Positions 41,947-50,942 of a stretch of DNA of 64,000 nt are shown piece by piece. The stretch comes from CAVTRI01 sp963737075 (lineage in GTDB: Bacteria; Actinomycetota; Acidimicrobiia; Acidimicrobiales; Palsa-688). The notes under the pieces were generated by a model, which did no database searches, was not told the origin of the DNA, and saw only the letters and a list, made by a program, of their open reading frames with translations. A program made the translations under genes and the position numbers. The stretch's first letter is position 1. Each line of letters starts with the position of its first letter. The DNA is taken from the NCBI GenBank assembly GCA_963737075.1, contig CAVTRI010000001.1:930001-994000 (forward strand). The letters run 5' to 3'.

Positions 41947-42420
41947 ATGCCCGATGAATCTCCCTCCAACCTGGTGATCGTCCAATCCGGGGAGCCAGAT
42001 CAGGAAGAGCGCGAACGCGGCGAGGCGGTCGAGCAGCCGGCCAAGGTGATGCGTATCGGCTCGATGATCAAGCAGCTGCTCGAAGAGGTCCGGCAGGCTC
42101 CGCTGGACGAGGCCAGCCGCAACCGCCTCCGCGAGATCTACGACACGTCGGTGAGCGAACTGGCCGACGGCCTGTCGCCCGACCTGCGGGACGAGCTGAC
42201 CCGGATGACGTCGCCGTTCAAGGCCGACGAGGCGCCGAGTGAAGGGGAGCTGCGGGTCGCTCAGGCCCAGCTGGTCGGCTGGCTCGAGGGGCTCTTCCAC
42301 GGCATTCAGGCCACGCTGTTTGCCCAGCAGATGGCGGCCCGTGGCCAGCTGGAGGAGATACGCCGGCGCAGCCTTCCCGCGGCCAGTGAGGACGCTCGCC
42401 CGCCCGGCACCTACCTGTAG
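41947..42420 (+). CDS. bpa: Bpa/PafE bacterial proteasome activator (DUF2587)
   Basis: 157-residue ring-forming, ATP-independent activator of the actinobacterial 20S proteasome. The four-helix core spans about 33-140 (VMRIGSMIKQLLEEVR...). The protein ends in PPGTYL, matching the GQYL-type C-terminal motif that inserts into the proteasome alpha ring. A GGGGGG lies just before the ATG. Its presence implies that this organism encodes a 20S proteasome, which is not in the window. Confidence 0.9.
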   Translation: MPDESPSNLVIVQSGEPDQEERERGEAVEQPAKVMRIGSMIKQLLEEVRQAPLDEASRNRLREIYDTSVSELADGLSPDLRDELTRMTSPFKADEAPSEGELRVAQAQLVGWLEGLFHGIQATLFAQQMAARGQLEEIRRRSLPAASEDARPPGTYL

Positions 42421-42572
42421 GGTCGGGCTCCCGGCGCGCGAAAAACGGCCGGGCCTATCATCCCGTTCTTGGCGCAACAACCGCCGAGCCGCTCGGGCCC
42501 TGCGCTAGCGTCAGGCGCTGAATCACATCGCTGTAGTTTTCTCCGAGACTCCACGCGGGAGGGCCAGCATCC

Positions 42573-45500
42573 GTGGGCGCATCGTTCACCCACCTCCATT
42601 TGCACACCGAGTTCTCGATGCTGGACGGGGCGGCACGCATCGCCGATGTCGTTGGCCGGGCCGCAGCCGACGGGCAGCCGGCGATAGGGATCACTGACCA
42701 CGGCAACATGTACGGCGTCCTCGATTTCTACGCCGCGGCCCGCAACGCTGACGTGAAGCCCATCGTGGGGATGGAGGCCTACATGGCGGGGGAGTCCCGC
42801 CAGGAGCGCCCCGTCCGCCGGGGCCGGATCGACGACACCGGCGGCGATGCCGACGCCGGCGAGAAGCTCTACTACCACCTGACGCTCTTGGCAGAGGACA
42901 ACACCGGCTACCGGAACCTGATGAAGCTCTCGAGCGATGCGTTCCTCGATGGGTACTTCTACAAGCCCCGGGCCGATTGGGAGCTGCTGGAGCGCTATCA
43001 CCACGGGCTGATCGCCTCGACCGGCTGCCTGGGCGGGGTCGTCCTCCAGGCGTTGCTGAAGGGCGACACCGAGCGGGCCACCGCGCTCGCCGCCCGGCTG
43101 CAGGACATCTTCGGACGCGACTCCATGTTCGTGGAGTTGCAGGATCACGGATTGGAAAAGCAGCGGCAGACCAACCCGCAGCTCATCGAGATCGCCCGCC
43201 GCATCCAGGCGCCGCTGCTGGCGACCAACGACAGCCACTACACCGCCCGCGAAGACGCCGTGGCTCACGACGCCTTGCTGTGCGTGCAGACCGGCTCGAC
43301 GATGGACGATCCGAAGCGCTTCAAGTTCGACGGCGACCAGCACTACCTGAAGACCGCCGCCGAGATGCGCCACCTGTTCCGTGACTGGCCCGAAGCGTGC
43401 GACAACACGTTGTGGGTGGCCGAAAGGGCGGATGTCACCATCGAGTTCGGCAACCCCAAACTTCCCTCCTTCCCCCTGCCGGACGGGTTCGTCGATGCGG
43501 CCAGCTACCTCCGCCATCTGACGTACAGGGGGGCGTCCGAGCGCTACGCCGACCCCGTGCCGCCACAGGTCCGCGAGCGTCTCGATTACGAGCTGGGCGT
43601 CATCTCGGACATGGGGTTCTCGGACTACTTCCTGGTCGTATGGGATCTGATCCGCCACGCCCGCGAGCGGGGAATCCGCGTGGGGCCCGGGCGGGGCAGC
43701 GCCGCCGGATGCTGCGTGGCCTACTGCCTTCGGATCGTGGACCTCGATCCCATCCGGTACGACCTCCTGTTCGAACGGTTCCTCAACCCGGGCCGCAAGC
43801 AGATGCCCGATATCGACATGGACTTTGACGAGCGCTACCGGGGAGAGATGATCCGGTACGCCACCGAACGCTGGGGGTGGGACCACGTGGCCCAGATCGT
43901 CACGTTTTCCACCATCAAGGCTCGGGCCGCGGTCCGCGACGCCGCCAGAGTGCTCGGCTATCCCTATAGCGTCGGTGACCGCGTGGCCAAGGCCATGCCC
44001 CCCCTGGTGATGGGCCGCGACACGCCGCTGTGGGCGTGCTTTGAGCCTGGCGACGCCCATGCCGACGGGTACAAGGTGGCCTCCGAGTTGCGCGACATGT
44101 ACGCCGCCGACCCTGACGTCGCCCGGGTTGTCGACGTGGCCAGGGGTCTGGAGGGTCTGCGGCGCCAGGACGGCATCCACGCGGCGGCGGTGGTGATCTC
44201 AGCCGATCCGCTCACCGAGCACCTCCCGATCCAGCGCAAGCCGGAGCCCGGCGGCTCGCCGGACGACGCGCCGATCGTCACTCAATACGAGATGCACGGC
44301 GTCGAAGCGCTGGGCCTGTTGAAGATGGACTTTCTCGGCCTGCGCAACCTGTCGGTCATCGAGCGCGCCCTCGACCTGATACAGCACAACACTGGCGAAC
44401 GACCCGACATCGACGCCGTGCCCCTCGACGATGTCGCCGTGTTCGAGCTGCTGCAGCGCGGCGAGTCGATCGGGGTGTTCCAGCTGGAGGGCGGCCCCAT
44501 GCGGGCGCTGATGCGGGCCCTCGTCCCTGACTCCTTCGAAGACGTCGCCGCCCTCAACGCCCTGTATAGGCCGGGGCCGATGGCGGCCAACATGCACTAC
44601 GACTATGCCGACCGCAAAAACGGCCGCAAACCGATCACCTACCTCCACCCGGATCTCGCTGACGTGCTCGCCGACACGCAGGGCCTGATGATCTTTCAGG
44701 AGTCTATGATGCGGGTCGCCCAGAAGGTGGCCGGCTACAGCCTGGAGGAAGCCGACAACCTGCGGAAAGCGGCGGGCAAGAAGGTCCGGGCCATCATGGC
44801 CGCCGAGCGGGCCAAGTTCGTCGCCAGCTGCGAACACACCGGGTATGGGGCAGCACTCGGGGAGCGGCTGTTCGACATCATCGAGCCGTTCGCCGACTAT
44901 GCGTTCAACAAGTCCCACGCCTACGGCTATGCACTCGTCGGCTACCAGACGGCGTGGCTGAAGGCGCACCACCCCACCGAGTACCTCGCCGCCCTGCTCA
45001 CAAGCGTCAAAGATGACAAGGACAAGACGGCGGTGTACCTGGCCGAGTGCCGGGCTCAGGGCATCGAGGTGCTCGTTCCCGACGTCAACCTGTCCCAGTC
45101 GGAGTTCGCCGCCCTTCGGGGCGGAGGACGGGAAGGCAAAGGTGCTATCCCGTTTGGGCTGTCGGCGATCCGCAACGTCGGCGAGGGCCTCGTGGAGCGC
45201 ATCGTGGCCGAGCGCGATGCCCGCGGGCCGTTCAAGGACTTCTACGACTTCTGCGCCCGCGTCGATCCCATGGTTCTGAACAAGCGGACCGTGGAGTCGC
45301 TCGTCAAGGCGGGTGCGTTCGACTCCCTCGGTCACCCCCGCCAGGGCCTGTGCCTCGTGTTCGAGCAGATCGTCGACCGAACCCTGGCCCGCCGGCGGGA
45401 GGCAGATCACGGGGTGATGAGCCTGTTCGGCGACCTGGGCGGTGGGGCCGAGCCCGTTTTCGACGACGCGCGGCTGCCGATCCCGACGCAGGACTTCGAC

Positions 45501-46127
45501 AAGGCGACCCGTCTGGCTTTCGAGAAAGAGATGCTCGGGTTGTACATCTCGGACCACCCTCTGCTCGGGGCGGAGGCGGCTCTCGCTCGCCACGTCGACG
45601 CGACCATCGCCGACGTGCGGGACCAGCGCGAGGGCGAGCAGCGGTGGGTCGGCGGGGTGGTCACCAACCTGGTGCGCAAGTACACCAAGCGCGGGGAGCT
45701 GATGGCCACCTTCATGCTTGAGGATCTGCAGTCGGCGGTTGAGGTGTGGGTGTTTCCAAAGACCATGGCCTCGGTAGCGCACCTGCTCGTCGATGACGCC
45801 GTCGTGTGTGTCAAGGGCCGGCTCGACCTGCGTGACGACCAGCTCAAGCTGATCTGTCTCGAGGTCAAGCGGCCTTCGCTCGACGCCCCGGGGAGCGAGC
45901 CGTTACACCTGACCGTCCCCGTGAACGCCCTCAGCGACGACCGGGTGGACCGGCTGAAGCGTCTCCTGCTCGAGCATCCCGGCTGCTCGCCGGTATTGCT
46001 CCACGTGGGCGCGCACTGCATCCGCCTCGGGCCAGAGTTCTGCGTCGACGCCTCCAACGGGCTCCTCGGTGAGCTGCGCGTGCTGCTCGGGCCAGGGTGC
46101 CTGTGGACCTCCGCGGAGACCGCGTAA
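42573..46127 (+). CDS. dnaE: DNA polymerase III subunit alpha (DnaE)
   Basis: 1184-residue replicative polymerase of the DnaE1 type. The N-terminal PHP domain has HLHLHTEFSML (H7, H9, H11), the polymerase palm has GPGRGSAAG and the catalytic aspartates in PDIDMDFD (D413, D415), and helix-hairpin-helix, OB-fold and C-terminal domains follow. GTG 42573 is preceded by GGGAGGG at suitable spacing. All three PHP histidines are kept, so a proofreading PHP exonuclease as in mycobacterial DnaE1 is possible. Confidence 0.96.
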   Translation: MGASFTHLHLHTEFSMLDGAARIADVVGRAAADGQPAIGITDHGNMYGVLDFYAAARNADVKPIVGMEAYMAGESRQERPVRRGRIDDTGGDADAGEKLYYHLTLLAEDNTGYRNLMKLSSDAFLDGYFYKPRADWELLERYHHGLIASTGCLGGVVLQALLKGDTERATALAARLQDIFGRDSMFVELQDHGLEKQRQTNPQLIEIARRIQAPLLATNDSHYTAREDAVAHDALLCVQTGSTMDDPKRFKFDGDQHYLKTAAEMRHLFRDWPEACDNTLWVAERADVTIEFGNPKLPSFPLPDGFVDAASYLRHLTYRGASERYADPVPPQVRERLDYELGVISDMGFSDYFLVVWDLIRHARERGIRVGPGRGSAAGCCVAYCLRIVDLDPIRYDLLFERFLNPGRKQMPDIDMDFDERYRGEMIRYATERWGWDHVAQIVTFSTIKARAAVRDAARVLGYPYSVGDRVAKAMPPLVMGRDTPLWACFEPGDAHADGYKVASELRDMYAADPDVARVVDVARGLEGLRRQDGIHAAAVVISADPLTEHLPIQRKPEPGGSPDDAPIVTQYEMHGVEALGLLKMDFLGLRNLSVIERALDLIQHNTGERPDIDAVPLDDVAVFELLQRGESIGVFQLEGGPMRALMRALVPDSFEDVAALNALYRPGPMAANMHYDYADRKNGRKPITYLHPDLADVLADTQGLMIFQESMMRVAQKVAGYSLEEADNLRKAAGKKVRAIMAAERAKFVASCEHTGYGAALGERLFDIIEPFADYAFNKSHAYGYALVGYQTAWLKAHHPTEYLAALLTSVKDDKDKTAVYLAECRAQGIEVLVPDVNLSQSEFAALRGGGREGKGAIPFGLSAIRNVGEGLVERIVAERDARGPFKDFYDFCARVDPMVLNKRTVESLVKAGAFDSLGHPRQGLCLVFEQIVDRTLARRREADHGVMSLFGDLGGGAEPVFDDARLPIPTQDFDKATRLAFEKEMLGLYISDHPLLGAEAALARHVDATIADVRDQREGEQRWVGGVVTNLVRKYTKRGELMATFMLEDLQSAVEVWVFPKTMASVAHLLVDDAVVCVKGRLDLRDDQLKLICLEVKRPSLDAPGSEPLHLTVPVNALSDDRVDRLKRLLLEHPGCSPVLLHVGAHCIRLGPEFCVDASNGLLGELRVLLGPGCLWTSAETA

Positions 46128-46330
46128 AGGGTCGGTACACGCTAGAGAACGGCTCGGCGTCGAGGCGGGGCCCACCGCTTGGGGGCGACGACAGTGCCCA
46201 GCTGCCTCCTACGCTCGTCGCGGACATCCGGCCGCTTGTTACGAACCTGGTCGTCTCGTAACGAGTGGCCAGACGAGACTTCCGGCTAGAATGTCAGCGT
46301 CCCAACTGCGCGAGGAGTGTTGACGCGGAT

Positions 46331-47002
46331 ATGGCGTTCGAGGTCGAAACCAAGGACTGTACCGCTCTGGCCGACGCAGAGCTGGCCGAAATGGCCGATA
46401 TGGTCACCGACGGCCCGGCCGGGTTCGACATCGGGTTGCTGTCCAAGCAGGCCGAGGAGTGGGTGCTCATCACGCAAGTCCGCGAGGGCGGGAAGCTGAG
46501 CGGGTTCTCGTTCTGCACCCTGGAGCGCATCGGGGGCACCCCGTGCCTGCTGTGGGGCCTCGCCTCGATCAAGCGCAACGCCAAGCGGGAGCAAGTTCTG
46601 AGGGCGGTGATCGCCGACCAATTCCGCCGGGCAGTATTGGCTTTTCCCGATGAGGACGTGCTGATCGGGACCCGGTTCATCGATCCCGGTGCGTTCGTCG
46701 CCTTCAAGGGTCTGGAGGACATTTGCCCCCGCCCCGGTCACAAGCCGACGGGGGAGGAGCGGGCCTGGAGCCGTCGGCTGGCCAAGCGGTTCGGTGCCGA
46801 AGGCCGGATCGACGACCGTAGCTTCACCGTCCGCGGCGAGGGCTCAGCGATGGGCCTGTTCGACTTCGCGCCCGCGAAGCCGGACTCGGTGTCGGCGGAT
46901 GTGGCGGCGTTCTTCGAGCCGCTGGACCGGGCACGCCACGACGTGCTCATCGCGTTCGGCTGGGGCATGGCGGAGGAGCTCGCTGCCAAGTACAGCTCGT
47001 AG
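46331..47002 (+). CDS. Conserved-looking protein of unknown function
   Basis: 223 residues, no signal peptide or membrane segment, no family recognised. It alternates strands and helices (WVLITQVREGGKLSGFSF, PCLLWGLASIKRN, DVLIGTRFIDPGAFVAF), somewhat like a GNAT fold but without a clear acetyl-CoA loop. ATG 46331 is preferred: a GAGGAG lies 13 bases upstream and a TAGAAT -10-like box at 46287-46292 would give a short leader. The 200-base spacer behind dnaE holds nothing else I can name. Convergent with the next gene. Confidence 0.6.
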   Translation: MAFEVETKDCTALADAELAEMADMVTDGPAGFDIGLLSKQAEEWVLITQVREGGKLSGFSFCTLERIGGTPCLLWGLASIKRNAKREQVLRAVIADQFRRAVLAFPDEDVLIGTRFIDPGAFVAFKGLEDICPRPGHKPTGEERAWSRRLAKRFGAEGRIDDRSFTVRGEGSAMGLFDFAPAKPDSVSADVAAFFEPLDRARHDVLIAFGWGMAEELAAKYSS

Positions 47003-47026
47003 CCGCCCGGCAGAGGCTACGGGCGG
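47003..47026. terminator. Short hairpin shared by two convergent gene ends
   Basis: CCGCCCG (47003-47009) pairs with CGGGCGG (47020-47026) around a 10-base loop. It begins right after one stop codon and covers the stop of the opposite gene. No U-run, so strength is uncertain. Confidence 0.4.
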
Positions 47027-47682
47027 GGGAGGACCGCCTCCACGACCTTGTGGCACAGGCCGTTGATCGGCGGGGTCAAGGCCACGAGGAGCCGGTCGCG
47101 TTTATCGGCCAGCGCCCGCCCCTGGCGCGACCGGTCCATCTCCGACGCCAGCCGGCGGTCCAGGCATGGCAGCTCCCGCTCGAGCCCCTGCCACGCGAAG
47201 CGGCACCCCAAGTAGGTCCCGTCCCGCCACAGCGTCACTGGTCCTTCGGGCTCGACAATCCCGATCGACGGGTGATCTGCCCGCCGCTCCCAGAAGGGGA
47301 CTGCGGGGGCGTGCAGGCCGAGCAGGGGCTGGCCCGGCGGGTGGACCAGCGGCCGCAGGAGACGCTCTGCCTTGCGGTGGCTGATGCGCCGCACCGGTGC
47401 GGGCGGGCCGGCCACCGCCAACGCTTCCGGCTCTGCCGGGTCGGGCACAGCCTCGGGATCTTTGGCGACGGTCACCTCGACGACGTCATACGGCTGCAAC
47501 GGGTGCCGCGCCGGCTCGGGTGACCACGCCCGGACCAGGGCTCCCGATGCCAGGTCCACGCCGGCGCACTGGCCGCCGTCCGCGGCGAGTGCGAGCAGCT
47601 CGAGGACGTCGCCAGGCGAAGCTGCCAACCGGGGGAGGTCCTTGACAACAGGGCGGAAATCCGAAGCGGTCACGGCGGGCAC
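47017..47682 (-). CDS. Protein of unknown function
   Basis: 221 residues without signal peptide or membrane segment. I do not recognise a family. The N-terminal part is Pro/Ala-rich; the C-terminal part (about 125-215) has conserved-looking aromatic and charged clusters (PSIGIVEPEGPVTLWRDG, YLGCRFAWQGLERELPCLD) and a basic helix. GTG 47682 is the only reasonable start. It ends between the stop of the convergent gene and lies downstream of the thioredoxin-domain gene on the same strand. Confidence 0.55.
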   Translation of the reverse strand: MPAVTASDFRPVVKDLPRLAASPGDVLELLALAADGGQCAGVDLASGALVRAWSPEPARHPLQPYDVVEVTVAKDPEAVPDPAEPEALAVAGPPAPVRRISHRKAERLLRPLVHPPGQPLLGLHAPAVPFWERRADHPSIGIVEPEGPVTLWRDGTYLGCRFAWQGLERELPCLDRRLASEMDRSRQGRALADKRDRLLVALTPPINGLCHKVVEAVLPRP

Positions 47683-47769
47683 GGACTCATGGTGTTGGTT
47701 CGGGGTCGCGAAAGGGTAGATGGTGCCACGGCGGGCGAGCCAGTTCCCCTTCGGCGTTGGCGCCCGATG

Positions 47770-49761
47770 CTAGCGGGCCGGGCCCGACGCTTGCAGCCCT
47801 GTGCCGCCCAGCAGCGCCTTCAGAGCGGCGGGGTCCGACACCGGTGCGTCGCACGCGTACTGGCGGCACACGAAAGCGAGGCCCGCCATCTCCGGACCTT
47901 CCCGTCCGGTCCACAGGGGGGAGGAGTAGGGCTCGCCCCAGGCCAGCACTTGCTGGGGTCGCCAGCCGCTGCGGGCGACGAGGAGCAGGTCGGGGCGCCG
48001 TCCGGTCACGGCCACTTCGATCGAGCCTGCGCCAAGAAGATCTGCCGCAACCAAGAGGCCGGTGAACGCCACGGGCGCCCGGTCGAGGACGGGGCGCATG
48101 GTCTCCACGACCGCCCGCGCGTGCTCTTGGTAGCTCGGCTCGCCGGTCAACGCGCCCAGCCGGGCCAATGCGGTCGCCGCCGTCGAGTTGGCCGAAGGGA
48201 GCGCACCGTCGTAGGTGTCTTTCGGCCGGGCGATAAGGATCTCGCCATCGGATCCAGACGTGTCGAAGGCCCCCGCGTCCGCGTCCCAGAACAGCTCGAG
48301 CAGGACATCGGCCGCCGCCCTTGCCTCTGCGATCCACCGAGCTTCGCCTGTCGCCTCGGCTAGCCGGGTGAAGGCGTCGACCAGCCAGGCGTGGTCAGCG
48401 GAGTACGCCAGGTACGGAGTCTGGTAAGCCCGCAGCCACCGGCCGTCCGGTCGGCGCAGGTGACCGAGGAGGAACGACGCCGTGTCGAGTGCGGCGTCCA
48501 CCCATTCAGTCCGCCCGAGGGCGGCGCCCGCGTCGGCCAGGGCCGACACGGCCATCGCGTTCCACTCGGTGAGCACCTTCTCGTCCAGACCCGGCCGGAT
48601 TCTCGCCTGGCGGCGTGCCAGCAGGCGTGCCCGCGCTGCCTCCACCTCAGGGGGCCGCAGCAGATCGCCGCGGACTGGCCGGCACAGGATCGCGTGGCCC
48701 TCCCAGTTGCCCCCTTCGGTCACGCCGTACCACTCCCACGCGACGTCTCCGCCCACCTGGCGAACCTCGGCTGGGTCCCAAACGTAAAAGCGGCCTTCCT
48801 CGCCCTCGCTGTCGGCGTCCTCGGCCGAGGCGAACCCGCCGACGGCGAGCCGCATGGGTGGCGTCAGCAGGTAATCGAGCGTCTCGGCGACGACCTGTCG
48901 GTACCGCTCGACGCCCGTCAGCTGCCAGGCGTGCAGGTACACCCGGGAGAGCAGAGCGTTGTCGTAGAGCATCTTCTCGAAGTGCGGGACCAGCCAGTGG
49001 CGATCGGTGCTGTACCGGGCAAACCCGCCGCCCAGGTGGTCGTAGATGCCGCCCGACGCCATGGCATCGAGCGTCGTGACCGCGGCGTCGAGCACGTCGG
49101 TGCGGCCGGTACGGGCATGGGCCGCGAGCAGCAGCTCGAGCATCGGCGGCTGAGGGAACTTGGGTGCGGCCCCAAATCCGCCCCACTCCGGGTCGAACCG
49201 GGCCAGCAGCGCGTCCGCCGCCTCGCCGAGCAGGTCACGCTTCTCGACGGGCTCACCGGTCAGCCCCGGGCTCGGCACGCCGGTGCCCCGGCGCACGGCA
49301 TCAGACAGGCTCGACGCCGCCGCTTCCAGGTCGGGACGGCGTTCCTGCCAGAGCCGGCCGACCTGCCTGAGCAGCTCCACGAACTGGGTGCGGGGGTAAT
49401 AGGTGCCGCCGTGGAATGGCCGCCCGTCGGGCAGCAGGAACACGGTCATCGGCCATCCGCCGCTGCCGTTGACGGCCTGGACCGCTTCCATGTAGACGCT
49501 GTCGACATCGGGGCGTTCTTCCCGGTCGACCTTGACGGCGACGAACCCGTCGTTGACGACCTGCGCCGCCGAGGGATCCTCGAAACTCTCATGTGCCATG
49601 ACGTGGCACCAGTGACAGGCGCTGTAGCCGACGCTGAGCAGAATCGGCACGTCTCGACTCCTCGCCGTCTCGAACGCCTCGTTACCCCAGGGGTACCAGT
49701 CGACGGGGTTGGCAGCGTGCTGGCGGAGGTAGGGGCTGGTCTCGCCGGCGAGGCGGTTCAT
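47770..49761 (-). CDS. YyaL/DUF255 thioredoxin-domain protein
   Basis: 663 residues. An N-terminal thioredoxin-like domain (about 1-160) carries CHWCH (C49, C52) and the family start NRLAGETSPYLRQHA; the rest is an (alpha/alpha)6 barrel like glycosyl hydrolases (WGGFGAAPKFPQP, DHLGGGFARYS). Homologues (YyaL, mammalian SPATA20) have no settled function; redox or sugar-epimerase-like roles are discussed. ATG 49761 is chosen over GTG 49770 because a leaderless -10 box is 7 bases upstream of it. Confidence 0.88.
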   Translation of the reverse strand: MNRLAGETSPYLRQHAANPVDWYPWGNEAFETARSRDVPILLSVGYSACHWCHVMAHESFEDPSAAQVVNDGFVAVKVDREERPDVDSVYMEAVQAVNGSGGWPMTVFLLPDGRPFHGGTYYPRTQFVELLRQVGRLWQERRPDLEAAASSLSDAVRRGTGVPSPGLTGEPVEKRDLLGEAADALLARFDPEWGGFGAAPKFPQPPMLELLLAAHARTGRTDVLDAAVTTLDAMASGGIYDHLGGGFARYSTDRHWLVPHFEKMLYDNALLSRVYLHAWQLTGVERYRQVVAETLDYLLTPPMRLAVGGFASAEDADSEGEEGRFYVWDPAEVRQVGGDVAWEWYGVTEGGNWEGHAILCRPVRGDLLRPPEVEAARARLLARRQARIRPGLDEKVLTEWNAMAVSALADAGAALGRTEWVDAALDTASFLLGHLRRPDGRWLRAYQTPYLAYSADHAWLVDAFTRLAEATGEARWIAEARAAADVLLELFWDADAGAFDTSGSDGEILIARPKDTYDGALPSANSTAATALARLGALTGEPSYQEHARAVVETMRPVLDRAPVAFTGLLVAADLLGAGSIEVAVTGRRPDLLLVARSGWRPQQVLAWGEPYSSPLWTGREGPEMAGLAFVCRQYACDAPVSDPAALKALLGGTGLQASGPAR

Positions 49762-49768
49762 ACCCGCC

Positions 49769-49774
49769 ACCCTA
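49769..49774 (-). promoter_or_regulatory. Leaderless -10 box of the YyaL-type gene
   Basis: Minus-strand TAGGGT is followed by 7 bases and ATG 49761. Confidence 0.55.
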
Positions 49775-49787
49775 CGGTCGGGGAGAG

Positions 49788-50897
49788 TCAGTCGTAGACG
49801 AGCACGCCCCGGATGTTCTTGCCTTCGCGCATGTCCTGGTAGCCCTGGTTGATGTCCTGCAGCTTGTAGGTGCGGGTCACCAAGCCGTCCAAGTCGACCT
49901 GGCCCTGGCGGTACAGCTCCAGCAGCTTGGGGATGTCAAAGCGGATGTTGGCCGATCCGTAGATGGTGCCGACGATCTGCTTTTCGAGGAGGGTCACGCT
50001 GCACAGGTTGAGGTTGACCGAATCCTCTGACATCGGGTGGATGTTGGTGACCACCACCCGGCCACGCTTCGCGGTCAGCTCAAGGATGCGGTTGACCAGC
50101 GCCCCATCGCCGACGCCCATGGTGCAGATGACCTTGTCGCACATGCGTCCCCACGTCTCTTCCTGCACGAGGCCGAACGCCTCCTCGACCGAGCTCGCCG
50201 CGTGTGTGGCTCCGAACTTGCGGGCCTGCTCCCGCTTGAACTCGACCGGGTCGATGGCGAAGATCCGCTCCGCCCCCGCCAGACGGGCGCCCTGGATGGC
50301 GTTGGCCCCGACGCCACCGACGCCGATCACGGCGACGTTTTCGCCGGGCCGGACCTCGGCGGCGTAGACCGCGGAGCCCCATCCCGTCGGGACGCCACAG
50401 CCCACGAGGCAGGCCTTTTCCAGCGGGAGGTCTTCGGCGATCTTCACACAGGACGCCTGGTTGACGACGGTGTGGTGGGCGAAGGTACCCAGGCACGCCA
50501 TCGTGACGACGTCCCGGCCCCGAGCGTGATGGCGCGCCGTGCCGTCCAGCTGCATGCCCACCATGAGGACGGCGCCGACGTCGCACAGGTTGGAGTGGCC
50601 GGTTGCGCACGACGGGCACTGCCCGCAGGCGGGAATGAAGCCGAACACCACGTGGTCGCCCGGCACGAGGCCGGCCACGCCCGGCCCGACCTCTTCGACC
50701 ACGCCGGCTCCCTCGTGGCCGCCGATGATCGGGTACGGGACTGGGAAATCGCCGGTCACCAGGTGCTCGTCGGAGTGACACATGCCTGATGCGGCGATGG
50801 CCACCAGCACCTCGCCCTCCTTTGGCGGGTCGAGCTCGATCGGCTCGACCGACCAGTCCTGATGCGCGTCCCACAAGATGGCGGCTTCGGTTTGCAT
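49788..50897 (-). CDS. Zinc-dependent alcohol dehydrogenase, NDMA/mycofactocin type
   Basis: 369-residue medium-chain dehydrogenase. Catalytic zinc ligands are seen in GMCHSDEH and GGHEGAG, structural zinc in CGQCPSCATGHSNLC, and the cofactor loop in GVGGVGANAIQGA. The overall pattern (long FGFIPACGQC, LVGCGVPTGWGSAVYAAEV) is that of NDMA-dependent alcohol dehydrogenases, which keep NAD bound and in vivo use mycofactocin as electron carrier. ATG 50897 is fixed by the leaderless -10 box; GTG 50906 overlaps that box. Mycofactocin genes are not in the window. Confidence 0.87.
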   Translation of the reverse strand: MQTEAAILWDAHQDWSVEPIELDPPKEGEVLVAIAASGMCHSDEHLVTGDFPVPYPIIGGHEGAGVVEEVGPGVAGLVPGDHVVFGFIPACGQCPSCATGHSNLCDVGAVLMVGMQLDGTARHHARGRDVVTMACLGTFAHHTVVNQASCVKIAEDLPLEKACLVGCGVPTGWGSAVYAAEVRPGENVAVIGVGGVGANAIQGARLAGAERIFAIDPVEFKREQARKFGATHAASSVEEAFGLVQEETWGRMCDKVICTMGVGDGALVNRILELTAKRGRVVVTNIHPMSEDSVNLNLCSVTLLEKQIVGTIYGSANIRFDIPKLLELYRQGQVDLDGLVTRTYKLQDINQGYQDMREGKNIRGVLVYD

Positions 50898-50904
50898 GAG
50901 CGAC

Positions 50905-50910
50905 ACCCTA
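50905..50910 (-). promoter_or_regulatory. Leaderless -10 box of the alcohol dehydrogenase gene
   Basis: Minus-strand TAGGGT is followed by 7 bases and ATG 50897; this decides the start. Confidence 0.6.
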
Positions 50911-50942
50911 GTAGTGCCCCCCTCGAGGTTTCGCCCTCGGCA

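Noticed and set aside
42411..45782. Long minus-strand ORFs opposite dnaE
   Set aside because: Shadows of dnaE codon periodicity; no start signals or recognisable domains.
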